A stretch of 64,000 nt of DNA, from positions 132,856 through 196,855 of the forward strand of contig CAJJDP010000014.1 in assembly GCA_905182995.1 (NCBI GenBank), written 5' to 3'. This DNA comes from Paramecium octaurelia (Eukaryota; Ciliophora; Oligohymenophorea; Peniculida; Parameciidae). The position numbers were made by a program, and so were the translations under genes. The notes below the pieces were generated by a model that saw nothing but the letters and a program-made list of their open reading frames with translations, was not told the origin of the DNA and searched no databases. The number at the start of each line of letters is the position of its first letter. Position 1 is the stretch's first letter. Shown here piece after piece: positions 11,198 to 23,322 of this stretch.

Positions 11198-14100
11198 ATG
11201 AATTAAAAAGAAACTTCTTCTGTTAATACATCTCACTAATAACAACAATCTCATTAAAATAAAGAAGAGAGTAAATTAAAAAGTCTATTGTAGGGTAGCT
11301 ATGATTACATTCACAGAGAAACTGGCAAAATGATATAGAAAGTAACTTGATTTATTAAGTTGAATAGAAACTCTATAAGCGAGCATTTTAACTTTTGGAT
11401 AAATTTTCTAGTCAACGCAAAGATTTGGAACTGAGTGAGATGGTTATGTTGAATCGTAGGATCATAAATTGCATCAATAAAACACTAAAAAAAGGACTGT
11501 TAAAACCAGATATCGAGTAAGATAGGCCTGAAATGATGATATTAATTGTTCAAAGAGGAACTCAGGCAATATTTGAATTATACAAATACATAAATCTATA
11601 CATCCAGAAGGTTATGCCAAATGAAATGAAAGGAGTTGTGTAATTAAATTAAATCTATCGTTAGATTAGAAGAGGTTTCGCATCTTACGAGTTCTGATGA
11701 AGAAGAAGAAGAAAGAATAAAAGAACATGAAGTTACTGTTCTATTTTACAAGATTAACGAATATGAAAAACCTAAAAAAGAGAGAACCAAAAAGTAAGCA
11801 AAGGAAGTCAACTTTTTTGAGTAAGAAGTATCAGAGTCTAGTCGTATTGCAAATATGATAGTCAAAACATTAAAACCACTCAACATACAATTCGAATTAG
11901 ATCAATACTTCTATAATTTAATTGAATTACTATTAATGGCAAGTTTGGTGTTTAAAAAAGCTAATAAACCTAAAGTCGCTTATTATTACTTATTGGAGGC
12001 TCAAAGAATAGCTAAATAAATCCTTAATACTTCAAATCCAAATCTAATAAATGCTTGTGCCAAAGCAAAGGTTTATCTCGCCAATTATTACTTTGAAATA
12101 AGTGAATATCAGGAATCATTAAATATTGCTGAAGAAGCCATTGTAATCTTATGTGGAGAAATGAGAATTAGAATAAATTAAGAGAAATTTGCATAAAGGA
12201 AGTACAAAAACAGGGAGAGAAAAAGGATGAAAAGATGTGTTATTACAACTTTGTCAGCTTTGGTTACTATGATGTGTAATTATGAAGCTCAAAATAATTA
12301 TCATAGGATTGTAGAGTCATTAACAACAGCTAGTTGGTTAGCTGAAAAATATATCCAGGGAATAGATGAGTTCAAGAAGCATATCATCAAATTGGCCAGT
12401 GAAGGGAAGCATAGAGTCGAATAGAATCTCAAAGACTTGGCTGATTTGAGTTTTATAGCTGAATCAACACTCGATTCGGAGTTGAACAAGATCAGGAAGA
12501 AACACAGGGACAAATTGGAATAATCAGAATCTCAATATCTCAAGAAATTTAACAATGATATGTATCATCTCTTTCAAATCAAACCTCTGAATTAAGAATT
12601 GTATATAAAAACATAGGTGAAGTAAGAACACAAAATTAATAAATAAATTGATTAAAAAGTAATCGAACAATCATAACCTCATGGAACTGATGCTTCAATC
12701 AACATATTTGATAGTGACTCAAATAGCTAAGACAGCTTTTTCGATGGGAGTTTTTTTGCTCCTTCAATAGACAATTTATAATTTGATAATGATATCTTCG
12801 AAAAGAAAAGAACATAGTCAGTGGCCAAGAAGCCTATTACAAACAACAGAAAGCTATTGAAACTAAATAGAAAATTAGGGAAATCAGTTGGTTTGATTAA
12901 AATCGGTTTAGAAAGGCCATTGGATCACAAATCTAAAATTTTAACCACTAATCAGTATTTCAATGAGTTTCAGAAGCCCAAAAAGCAAGAAGAGAGGAGT
13001 GTAAGTAATGCAGGGAGGTTATTGAAAAGACAGTTAGAAAATATAGAATATAGGGAGCATCCAGATAGAGACGAACATCATAAATAAGATTTGGATGTCT
13101 ATGTTAATAAGATGGTTACTGGGAAGATTGAAACGAATGAATTTCAGGATTATAATGACATTCTCGGATAGTTATTTAATCTAAGGAAGAAGGAGGACTT
13201 TGATAAGAAGGAATTCTATTTTGGTAGGAAAATGCTAAATTTGAAGGCCAAGGAGGAGATCATGTTCTATAAGTAGTCGTTCAATTCACCACCAGTAAAG
13301 GTGGAGATAGACACAAAGGTTAGGGATTAAGCACACATTATAGATGGTAAAATAACAGCAGAGAAAGAGTTGAAGGAATTAAAAAGGAAGAAGATTGACA
13401 AGATGGTGGCAGGCAAAAAGATAGTATAAACAAATGTGAATATAGATTTGAAGGACGAGGAGGAGACTATTTATTTGAGAAAGGTCTTAGAAAAAAGTAA
13501 GAAGAAGAAACTAAAGGATTTTATTTATAAACATCGAGAGGCTTTGGGTTTATCAAAGTTTTTTGCAAATTTGCATAGAGAACAGAAGGAAAAGGAAAGG
13601 ATATAAAAATTGAAGTCAGCTTTTGAGAAGGAAACTTTAGTGGAAGTTAATGAAAATTAGAATGTGCAACAGCCGCCCACTAAGCATAGAAAAAATGTTA
13701 GGATTTTCGTATAAGAGGTTGATAAGAAATCTCTCAATCATTAATTGTCTCTGTAGCCCTCTCAGGGTCGAAGTTCTCTACTCGGATTGGATGATACCAA
13801 AGTATAATCAACTCAGAATCTTGCTCAATAAAAATCGAGTTCAATTCCGAAGCCAATTTTAAAGAAGCAGCCTGAAACCTAAAAAAGTTCGTAAGTGAGT
13901 CAATCTATTACTAATCTCGAGGCATAAGGAACAGATTTGATCTTACAATAGGAGAAACAATAAAAGGCGTAGAAATAGATACGAGATCAGATTGATAAAC
14001 AATAAAAGAAATCTCATCAAGTGATCGGTATGATAATAGATGGAGTGGAAAGGAAAATGGACATTGAGAATAAGGAACTGAGCAAGATGTTGTTCAAACA

Positions 14101-14332
14101 GAAGGGAGGGTAGAAATAATATATAGATGATGATGAGAAAACTTATTTGAAATTTACACCGAAGTTTTCAGATATGAGCAGATCAACTTATCTGATGTAT
14201 ATTAAGAAAGAGTTGGCTGAAAGATAATTGTTCAGTTTAGAAGATAGCTAACCTCCAAGAATGGCGATGCCAAAAAAAAATCAATTGGCAGATATGGCTC
14301 AAATGTTTAAAGAATTCGGATAACATTAATGA
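11198..14332 (+). CDS. large unknown protein with TPR-like helical region
   Basis: Predicted 1,027-residue protein with no family I can name. Two introns, 11342-11367 (26 nt) and 11640-11664 (25 nt), join the N-terminal exons; the rest is one open frame. The N-terminal 350 residues look like an alpha-helical repeat array, with TPR-style pairs such as KPKVAYYYLLEAQRIAKQIL and EYQESLNIAEEAIVILCGEM. The C-terminal two thirds are highly charged (Lys/Glu) and Gln-rich, probably coiled coil and disordered, with basic patches such as KKTELKELKRKKIDKM-like runs near 13,370. A scaffold or cytoskeletal protein is a guess only. It ends 134 nt before the lipase start. Confidence 0.8.
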
Positions 14333-14466
14333 TTTTATATAATAATATTTTATAATAAATATGATTGACAAAAGAATTATAAATTACGCAATTATTGATG
14401 ACGAAATATCTTTGTTCGCAAATTAATAACACATATGGTCTGCAATTAGATATTTATTTGAATTCA

Positions 14467-15477
14467 ATGACATCATAAACACTTTTGTTAACCTTGGGCG
14501 TCTTGATGGTTTTGGGAGCTACAGCCTACATGAACTATGATGGCAATGTTAGTGCTATAGATCATGGGTTCACTGCAGATTTTGCATCCTTCATTAAAGC
14601 CTTTGATTCCAAATATGATTTCATTAGATCCGATATCACCTGGTCCACCTATGGGTAAGCAATCAATCTATTCTTCTTTCTAGAGGTGCTGAAACCAGAC
14701 CAACCACTGCTCCATCCAAATATCCTATCGTTTTTATTCATGGAAACTCTGATATTGGAGCTGGTAATGGTGGAACTGTAGGATGGTAGACTGGATTCAC
14801 ATAACTTATTGAATATCTATAAACCAATGGAGGATACACTAAGGCTGATTTGTACGTAACAACTTGGGGTAATTTTTATAATAATAAAATTTTAGGTCCT
14901 GCCAATCCAAATTTGGCATCATAAAACAGTCACAGTGAAAAATACGTGATGACTACTAGACGTTTCATCGAAGGAGTCCTTGCTTATACCAAAGCCAGCA
15001 AAGTCATTGTTATTGGTCATTCAATGGGAGTCACCTTGGCAAGAGCTGCCATCATTGGTGGAACTTATTCAGAATCTTTGCTTAGTAAATTTACTGTCGG
15101 AGATCCCATCACCAATTCCATTGCTGCCTTCTTCGGATTAGCCGGAGCCAACTATGGTTTAGTCGATTGCACTTATGCAACTGGATTACCCACATGCAGC
15201 ACATACAATGGATTCTCACCTTCATCCCAAATGCTCACTGCCTTGAACTCAAAAACTCGTAGAGAAGGTGCCAAAATTTATTCTTTCTGGTCTCCAAATG
15301 ACGATATCATCAAGTACAACTGTATTGTGAACCAAAAAAACACTTGCATTGTGCCTGGAAGTGACGAATCAGTAATTCTATTATCAATAACTTTAGTTCT
15401 AATAAAGTGGATACACACACTTTGACGTAAGAGATAAGTTTTCAGCTGACATACTTCGTCTCATCTAGAAATTATGA
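14467..15477 (+). CDS. secreted lipase, class 2 type (alpha/beta hydrolase)
   Basis: Predicted 309-residue triacylglycerol-lipase-like enzyme that would hydrolyse ester bonds outside the cell or in a digestive vacuole. A signal peptide is clear (hydrophobic run LLLTLGVLMVLGATA after the start). The oxyanion region PIVFIHGNSD and the nucleophile elbow VIGHSMG are present, with Asp and His candidates downstream (SPNDD and a late GYTHFDV). Three introns: 14655-14683 (29 nt), 14869-14895 (27 nt, a multiple of three, chosen because it yields TTWGPANP as in the family) and 15372-15396 (25 nt). Codon usage is noticeably less AT-rich than in neighbours, as is common for highly expressed genes. The closest family I recognise is Pfam lipase class 2. 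Confidence 0.85.
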
Positions 15478-15598
15478 TTATTTTATATATTAATTAAATA
15501 TAAGACTCAAATCTTATTTACCATAAGGGGAGCATTACAATTTTTTAATTATGTAAATGAGACACATGAATAAAAGAGGTACAACATCATCATTTTCA

Positions 15599-15697
15599 GG
15601 TTTGTGTTAGGAGTGTGTCTGAATTACAAATAATTAATTTATTAATTGCTTTTCAATTACAATTACTTTAATCTAGACACACCCCCTAACACAAACC
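15599..15697. repeat. long imperfect inverted repeat
   Basis: Left arm 15599-15620 and right arm 15675-15697 are near-perfect reverse complements (22 and 23 nt, one indel or mismatch: GGTTTGTGTTAGG-(A/GG)-TGTGTCT). They flank a 54-nt AT-rich loop that itself contains smaller palindromes such as AATTAATTTATTAATT. The arms are far more G-rich than the surrounding spacer. The repeat lies between the lipase stop and the first coding base I can assign to the dioxygenase. It could be a structured RNA, a terminator-like hairpin, or the trace of an excised or inserted element; no transposase is present. Confidence 0.8.
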
Positions 15698-15767
15698 CCT
15701 TGCAAAATCCCATATATATTACCGTCTATTCTTATCTTATATAGATTGCCTTAAGCTTAAGTTATAG

Positions 15768-18574
15768 TAAAAGGGAACCTTCATCTAAATTGTCTATCCA
15801 ACAAAATCATCAGACGAAGAAACCATCGTTAAGAAACGCATACTCAATGCTTTTAATGTCAATCCAACCTTTTGGATCACTTCCAAATAAGATGTTCCTC
15901 CTACTTTGGACTTTGAGAATCTGTTTAAGACACCTATTCCAGAATAAGTTGTCAGACACAACGAAACCTTTGAAAAGCTAGAAGTGGTCACCAACACCAA
16001 TTAAAAGATACTAATCGATGTTCCATCCAGACCTGCTGCATATACCTTGGAAAAATTAAATTTGTAAGGGAAACCAACTCTTGAGCAGTTGTTTTAAGCA
16101 ATACCAAATTGCATGGATTATAAAGAGAGAGATAAACACTTCAAACAGGGAGGATATAAACTCAATTATCAATCTGGTTATGCTCCAGTTGAGATACAAA
16201 ACAGACATAAGGATCCTGAAGATTACACCAAGAAATAACACTTCATTAGATAAAAACAAACATAAGCCAATTTGAATTTGAAAAGAACATGTGGAGTTTC
16301 ATATGTAAAGAAGAGTGAAAGTGAATAAAAGGATGTTAATCATATTTTTAAGAAGTACTGACTAAATTTTATTAAGACTCCCTCCACTTGTATATTAATG
16401 TTCATCAGGTTGTTAACCAATAGCTGGATATGATGAGGCCTTTGATAACCTATTTCATAATCTTTTGAATGGAAAAAACCTAATCGTGTTTACACTTTTC
16501 AATTCTTAGGATGAAAGTGTCTTGAGAGAATATTTATTATATCCACATCTTAGAAATAAGATTTCAAGAGAAAGAGTTATGATGACCAGAAAATTCTTAA
16601 ACTTATGGATGATATTTTAAGATGCTTTATGTTTAGTGATTCACTATAAATATGACGAGTATAAATAATAATATACTTAATAGAAATTAATTATTAAGAC
16701 CAATCTAATTGAATGAATAGGATGATATCAAGTAATAATTAGTGGAATTTATTTGTGAATCAGAAATTTCCATATGTTTATTATTCAAGAAAAGTGTATC
16801 AGGCAGAAAAGCATTCTTGAAAAGTGTTGGATTGTGGAATGAAGGAAATGACAACTCTTCAGTTTGCACAGAAACACAAAGAGAGGACATATAAACTAAA
16901 TTTATTATATCTGTTCCCAAAGTTCCAATCAATAGCAATTCAACACCACAAAGTCTATACTAAGAATTTACTCATATCATCTAACAATAAGAAAATTATG
17001 TTTTAGAAACCAGATCCTAAATTTAGGTTCCATAACCTCAATAATAAACAAACACTAATAATGAAAAGTAAACAAAAAAGAAAAAGAGAGCAAAGATTTT
17101 GTCATCAACAGATGTAAGAAAAGATGGAGGGGCCAGTGAATAATTGATAAATCATCTTATTAAAGAGGATGGAAATCATAATATTAACACATGTAGTATA
17201 AGGATGGAGATGTATGTTAAAGAAGACAAATGGAAATCAGCCAGTGATCACAATAAAGATTTACTTAATGCTTTCATCAAGAGAGTTGAACATCATGTCA
17301 CAAATTCATACTTGATTAAAATGATGAACAAAAGATTTAAAGCTAATGAAAAGGGCTAAGATTATATCTTACGAAGAAGCAATAAAATCTATGAAATTCT
17401 AACTGATAATGTTTAGATAAAATAGAACAAAAAATCAATTAATTGGACATCTACTTTTACGCCTGAAAACTTTACGAATCTATCAGCATTTAAACTAAGC
17501 AAGAAGTACTAACCGATATCTCTAGACATCATTAAAATGAAAGAATTAAGTTTTCTTAAATAACCATTATATTGCATAACAACCAGAGATAGTTTTGCAT
17601 TTGACTTAATTACTAAAGTAACCAAGGTTAAATTAGGAGATAGATTAGTAGATAGGTATTAAATGACAATCTACATAAAATTAGATTAGATTTCTTTTTT
17701 GAACCCAATAATTGTCCTTGTAATTTCAAGCCGTTTTTGCCAATGTTCCCAGAATATTAAGTTGGAGCGCATGCATATGTCGGCTATTTTACAAATGAAG
17801 AATTATTGCAAATGGAAAAAGACATTTATGAAATGGAATTAAAAGGATTTGATGGTAATATTAATATATACGATTTTAAAGGTCATTATTTACCTATGAC
17901 TGCATAAATTTCACATGCTTAATCAAATCATCATTCAAGTGTACGTAGAACCAAATTCTTTTTTGGTTATAGATATATGTGGACTAAATGTTAATTAGCA
18001 GAACCACATTCAATGGTTGCTGCTGGTGTCAGAAGAGATGTGTCTGCTCCTCCATTGTGGATGAGAAATCTCATTACTAAACTTGAAAATGATAATGTAG
18101 TACCTAAAAAGTTCATTAATTCTATTGCCTGCAATGTGTATCATGATGGAAAAGAAGGATTAGCATAACATTTTGATGATGCTGTTAGATTCAAACAACC
18201 AATCTTTACTATCAGAGTATTTTCAGATTGCAGATTATCTTTCGGAAGTCAATTCTATGGATTTTGCAATGGAGCATTTGCCGTTCCTTTACCACGAGGG
18301 TATCTATTAATATTTTATATTTTTAAGATGCATCCTTTGTATGGAAGAAGGATCCTATGCTGCCAATGCTATAAAACATTGTGTAAGACCCTGTGATATG
18401 ACAGGAAAAAGTGCAGCCTTGATCTTACGTCAAATGCATGAACAAGTTACTTAGGAAGCCATAAAGTATGATGAATTTGTTGATCTACCATGCCATATGT
18501 CTACTTTGTCAGTTGATGAAAATGCAGTTCCTTTTGGAGAGTAAAAGAGATTGGAGGCTGAATTACTAAGCTGA
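15768..18574 (+). CDS. AlkB-like 2-oxoglutarate/Fe(II) dioxygenase with long N-terminal region
   Basis: Large protein (roughly 900 residues) whose last 200 residues form an AlkB-type dioxygenase, a class that removes alkyl groups from nucleic acids or proteins. Iron ligands are visible as HFDD (His codon 18169-18171, Asp codon 18175-18177) and the distal His in IKHCVRP (18377-18379), followed by the 2-oxoglutarate-binding Arg region. Introns: 16355-16376, 16659-16683, 17656-17684 and 18300-18327. The N-terminal 600 residues are not recognised; they include a Gln/Asn-rich stretch and a basic KKKKRAK run that could be a nuclear signal. The 5' end is unresolved: the frame is open upstream of 15768 but has no in-frame ATG before about 16112, so a first exon is missing or the assembly is wrong there. 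Confidence 0.75.
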
Positions 18575-19826
18575 TCATGAAAAATAAATTATATTATTAT
18601 TTAATTATCTACTTTTTTTGAAGTCTTAATAACATTTTTTACTCATTAAAAATATATTTATTAATTTATTATATATTTAGTAAACTTTATTGATATACTT
18701 AAATAGACAAAAAATTAAATGGAAGAAAAATTGTATTAAATTTGTTTAAGAAAGATTCATACAACAAATCGAATGAAATGGAAAAGAATCCTCTCTCTTT
18801 TAGATAAGAAAATGATAAAATTTATGATAAATCTATTCTATAAGAAATTTTATATTTAAATAGATCATTTTAAGACCAAATTAAGTTATATTATTTAATT
18901 GCAAGGCCAATACATCAAATACTGAGAAAAAAAAGACCAGTTTCAAAAATTTTCTTGAACTCATTAATAAAATATCCGAAGAACTGTTTTATATGTTTAA
19001 TATCTTATGAGAATAAATATATTTTCAAATTTAAACAACCAACTACAGAGATTATAAATAAGTTTTAAACTTTTATTGGTAACAAAAGAAGTTCATTGAA
19101 TAAGTAATTAATATATATAATATCTTAGTTATGAATTCTAGTCTAAGTAAAAATAAGAAGATTTTTGAAAAAAAAAATCATTCTCTTGTGGACAAGTAAG
19201 TTAGTTTGGTAAATAAAATAGTTTAGAAATTTACTTCTAGTCTAAACTTTAGCAGATGACTCTAGGTTTTGATTAAAAAAGTTTACTTAAATATTTTTAA
19301 AATAAACTGACTTTTCGAGTTCTGTATCTTCAAAAAATATACGGCAAATTATTAACTTCTTTGTATTGAACAATATTTGTTTCTTATAAATGAAATAGAT
19401 GAAAATTGAAATTCTGATCTTACACTAAAAATGTCAGATATTCTATTAAAGATTGATTAAAAACTTCTAAAAGTTTATATTCTTAAGAACTTCAAATTTT
19501 GCACAAATGGTGAGAAAACATAAAATAATTGATCTAAAGTTTGCGACTTTGAAGGAATTTTTTGCTATTCTACATGGGAATTGATATTCTAAATAGATGA
19601 TATACAAAATTATTATAAATATATATGCAATAATCCCATTTTTATTACGATATGTTCAAAATCATATCATTACTGTTTTAGTAGGATCTAATTAGCAAAT
19701 AAGAGAAGGATGAATTGAAATGTACTTCAAAAATTTAAGTTAGTTATGGTACTAGAATCTCAATCTGAATTGATGTTTTAACTGCAGGCCATTTATCGTT
19801 CGTCTGTAAAGGGAAAATAACTATAC
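18575..19826. other. AT-rich spacer without a convincing gene
   Basis: About 1.25 kb of very AT-rich sequence. The only start-to-stop frame of note is 18719-18925 on the plus strand (68 residues, Lys/Ile-rich, no homology recognised), which is within what chance allows when TGA is the only stop. No tRNA-like cloverleaf, inverted repeat or tandem repeat was noticed. It may contain decayed coding sequence, but nothing can be supported. Confidence 0.5.
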
Positions 19827-19997
19827 ATGGTCCACGAGATCAAAAAATATATAGAATCTCATAGATAGGGTTCTCCGAGAAATAGTTCACCCAGATCATC
19901 AAGATATTTGGAAGCCTCACGTATGTGGAGCATTTACGAAGAGAATGAAGAAGAGGAAAGAGATAACGAAATTAAACTGATAGGAATTCGACGCTGA
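19827..19997 (+). CDS. small Ser/Arg-rich then acidic protein
   Basis: Open frame of 56 residues starting ATG at 19827 and ending TGA at 19995. The first half is Ser/Arg/Pro-rich (QGSPRNSSPRSSRYLEASR); the second half is acidic (YEENEEEERDNE). The composition is unlike the surrounding spacer and unlike chance frames here. There is no domain or membrane segment. It converges with the small gene at 20066-20245. It is too short to name; it could be the last exon of a longer gene whose upstream exons I could not find. Confidence 0.35.
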
Positions 19998-20065
19998 TAA
20001 TTGGATTGTTCAAAAGTTGTGACTCTTTTTGTTTATTAATTATTTATGGAGACTGAAACTCAATA

Positions 20066-20245
20066 TCAAATTTCTCCAGAAGGTGTGTCACTAATTATAT
20101 CTTTAGATATCGAATTTCTGAATGAAAAATATCGTCTGGTTTTTACATATCCTGCAGCTGCGTTTGCCATTTCCGCTGTCATCCTTGCATCCACGAGATT
20201 TTTGAGTTTCCCAAAATTTTTCAGAAACCCTCTTGAAGTAAGCAT
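20066..20245 (-). CDS. small basic protein, divergent partner 1
   Basis: Open frame of 59 residues, start ATG at 20243-20245 on the minus strand. The N-terminus is basic and amphipathic (MLTSRGFLKNFGKLKNLVDA), followed by an Ala-rich helix (MTAEMANAAAGYVKTRR). The look is that of a small mitochondrial or organelle-targeted protein, but this is inference. All six frames are fairly open here; this one is preferred because its composition is protein-like and it pairs divergently, 60 nt away, with the start of the next gene. A longer plus-strand frame over the same DNA (20046-20399) was rejected. Confidence 0.4.
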   Translation of the reverse strand: MLTSRGFLKNFGKLKNLVDARMTAEMANAAAGYVKTRRYFSFRNSISKDIISDTPSGEI

Positions 20246-20305
20246 CCAAATTAATTTAGTCAGTCTCCAGAAGGAAACGCTCTCTTCTATACCAGACTAT
20301 CCAAA

Positions 20306-20482
20306 ATGGCAAAGCCTCCCTTGTTATTATATGGAGCATGCGTCGGAGGAGCTATAGGCTTATTTCAATATGAATTGGCTAAATATCAAATGTTTGTGAA
20401 GTATAAAACTTTAGTAAATACATATTTGGATGCTTGTGAAGCAGTCTATGTGAGTGAATTAAAAAAGAGTTAGGAAAAATGA
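20306..20482 (+). CDS. small single-pass membrane protein, divergent partner 2
   Basis: Open frame of 58 residues. The N-terminus MAKPPLLLYGACVGGAIGLF is a Gly-rich hydrophobic segment typical of a single membrane span, followed by a charged helix (QYELAKYQMFVKYKTLVNTY). This resembles small subunits of mitochondrial membrane complexes in architecture only. It is divergently arranged with the 59-residue gene on the other strand, with a 60-nt shared upstream region. No family is recognised. Confidence 0.45.
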
Positions 20483-20799
20483 ATTTAATTAAAAAATGAG
20501 TATATTATTATAAGTGAAGTAAATTCACCATAGAATTCTTTATTTAATTATTTTATGGCTTAAAAACAGACATGAAGAACTAGGATTTTAGAAAGTATGA
20601 TATGAATGGTGAATAATCAAACATAAAGAAAATGATAATATTTTTCTTAAAAAAGAGTATACATAAAAAAGCAAACTATTAAAGCAAATGATTACTATCT
20701 CCATAATGCAATAGAACTGAAAGATCTCTTTTGATTAAAAACAAAATATTTCAACCGTAATAGTTAAGGCATGACTTATAACTTCTAGCAATATTAATT
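20483..20799. other. AT-rich spacer
   Basis: 317 nt with no protein-like frame, repeat or RNA gene noticed. Confidence 0.6.
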
Positions 20800-21519
20800 A
20801 TGAATAAATTTAGATAGATTGTAGAGATACTTTTGATTATGATATTATTTACCTTTGTCGTTCTAATTAAAAGCGATGCTGAATTCGATAATTTTGATTA
20901 TAACAATAATATTGAGTTTAAAATTTGGTTAAATCTCTTTTATGACAATACAATTTAAAATTAGCATCTCTACAGTAGTTATTAAATAATGATAATTCTG
21001 ATTCTTTTTTTTTATATATTTATCAATATGGTTTGCATTATCTAGCAAAATAAACTGTGGCAAACAAAGATAAAGCTGGTATTCCACGGCTATATAATAA
21101 TTAGTATAAATTACAGAACCATTCTTTTGGCTGGATTCATTCTTTCAAATTTGATTTGTCTTGCAACATCTCCTGCGGGTTATCTCAAATATACATATGA
21201 AATAGTGCATATTCCTGCAGATACAACAGAAGCTATTGGTGATATGAACTAATATTTTAGTATTTCCTTATTACATTAGAATTAAAAAATTTTTGACTAA
21301 AGGATAAGCATTCTGAATTAATCTTAAATTTGTAAGATTCAACTATCGTTTAATCAGTAGGTATAGAATATAATTCTCTAACTTCTGGAGTTACTGTAAG
21401 GAAATCAAAATCCTAGTTTGACATTTTTTATATAAATTTATTAATATTTCAAATATTTTTGTTTTATAAATATGAATAAATTAAAGATATAAGACACTCC
21501 TTCCTTTATGATATAATGA
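20800..21519 (+). CDS. multi-pass membrane protein of unknown function
   Basis: Open frame of 239 residues. Three hydrophobic segments are visible: near residues 8-23 (ILLIMILFTFVVLI), 68-84 (MIILILFFYIFINMVCII) and 108-126 (ILLAGFILSNLICLATS). The remainder is Gln/Ile-rich, with many Gln from TAA/TAG codons. The C-terminal third is less convincing and could include an intron near 21360 (a GTATAG donor is present). No family is recognised. It is isolated by spacers on both sides. Confidence 0.5.
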
Positions 21520-22040
21520 TTATTATATAGTAAAGCGTGATGGATGTAATTGAATATCAAGAATTTAACATTTTATTCTATTATTTTATCCAAAGATTTA
21601 TAATTAGTAAGTAATAAGTAGCCATGCATCCGTATTTTCTCTTACATGCATTTGGTTAAATTGATTCTCAAATATAATATTGAGTTTAATTTTCATTTAT
21701 TCTAATAGCTTTTTAATTGAAATTATTTAGGTATTTCCATTATACGACATAAAGATATATTCAATTTAGGGATGTTGTGCCTTAAAAACCATAAATTATA
21801 ACTCAATTTATTTATAAAGATAAGAATATTAATATTTTTGACAATAAAATTTATTGATATCAAAACTTAGAGATCTTATTTATGCAATAGCATTTAATTT
21901 AGTATTTATGAGTTAATAACATAACTAATTAGAATGAAAAAACATAAATTGAGTGAAATTAATAATTTTCCGTATTTATATAATAATTTATAGCTTTGCA
22001 ATTCATTAATTTTTGATAAATATATCATTTAATAATCGGA
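21520..22040. other. AT-rich spacer
   Basis: 521 nt between two plus-strand genes. No open frame with protein-like composition, no tRNA and no repeats were noticed; the 200 nt before the EF-hand gene are especially AT-rich. Confidence 0.6.
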
Positions 22041-22994
22041 ATGGATCCAAATAAATTCATAAAATATTAACCTTATTAAATGACAGATTCAGTAAAGGCA
22101 GGTGGCCTCTTCAGCCCTGAATAATGTGAAGAGCTTTCAAAAAAAATTCTTGATTTATTTGATGAAAACAAAGATGGATAATTAGATTTGCTTGACGTAA
22201 GCCAAATGCAATAAGATTGTTATAGAGCTATGAATAAGAGTTATAATCCAACACCAACTGATATTGCTGCATTTACAAGAAAAATGGATAGTAAAAATAT
22301 AATTAGCTTTTATAGCAAATGGTTAAGGGAGAGTAGATTAAAAAATTATCTATAATTTATGTATGAAATACCTTTGTTCAATGGTTTCAAGCAATAATTC
22401 TTAACTAAAAGTTGAAAAACCTCTTTAAGAGATAAATGTAAAAATATAACCATCTGACACTTCCAATTAGGAAGAGATCTTATTACAATCCTCCAATTAA
22501 GAGAGTAAAGTTTTCATTTATGAAAGCTACAAAAGAACAAACTATAGAAGCTCCCAAAGTTGAACAAAATCAAATATTAATTTAACCAAAATAAGAGAAT
22601 AAACCGATTTAACCTGTCTAAAAACCTGTTTAGCTTGAACCTGCAAAGACAACTAAAAGTACTGAACAACCCTAACAAATAATTCCAGAAAAAAAATACA
22701 CAAAAGTAGTACAAGAAAGACTAAAAGTGGCAAGGAGGATTTTTACTTTGATAGACTCAGATTAAAGTGGTTTTATTACAGAAGCGTAATTTAATTAAAT
22801 AACACAATAGTGAAGTACCTTAGTTGCTTATTGAAACGTACAAATAAATGGGAATGACAATTGAGCCAACCTAAGAGGATGTTGATTTATGGATGGAAAT
22901 GGCTGATACAGATTAAGATGGCAAAGTTTCTTTAGTAGATTATGAAGATCTAATTTTAAGAGGTTTGAGGCAGTAAGGAATTTCTTTGGAATGA
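22041..22994 (+). CDS. EF-hand calcium-binding protein
   Basis: Predicted 291-residue protein with at least three canonical EF-hand loops: DENKDGQLDLLD (about residues 38-49), DSDQSGFITEAE and DTDQDGKVSLVD near the C-terminus. These loops bind calcium in family members, so a calcium sensor or buffer role is likely. The middle (about residues 115-215) is a Pro/Gln/Lys-rich linker. Introns are placed at 22361-22391 (31 nt; an alternative 28-nt intron starting 22384 is possible), 22505-22526 (22 nt) and 22786-22810 (25 nt); the last falls inside the second calcium loop region. No membrane segment or kinase domain is present. Confidence 0.85.
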
Positions 22995-23322
22995 GAGATA
23001 ATAATTTGCTAAAATTTATAAACATTTATATCTTTAGTATATAATATAATTATAGTACTATTTACATCTGCCAGTTTTAAGAAATAAATCAAGTAAATTA
23101 AAACTTTATATAAAAATTACCCAATATTGTCATTTATTGAACAGGCTTTCTTGAATCCGAGATAAAAATGATTTTCTGACTTTAACTTATTCTGGAACTG
23201 TACGTTTAATTGACTAATCTATTGATCTTATGATTGAATAGTTTTTTTCTTTTAACAATTTGGATATATAGGATTATTCAATGTATTATTCATGATTGGA
23301 AGGAGCTTTTTATAAATTTTGT
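22995..23322. other. convergent spacer
   Basis: 328 nt between the EF-hand stop and the stop of the minus-strand TPR-like gene. It is AT-rich, with no feature noticed. Confidence 0.6.

Noticed and set aside
20046-20399. 117-residue plus-strand frame starting METETQYQISPEG
   Set aside because: Overlaps two shorter frames with better protein composition on opposite strands; its own sequence changes character midway and no intron rescues it.
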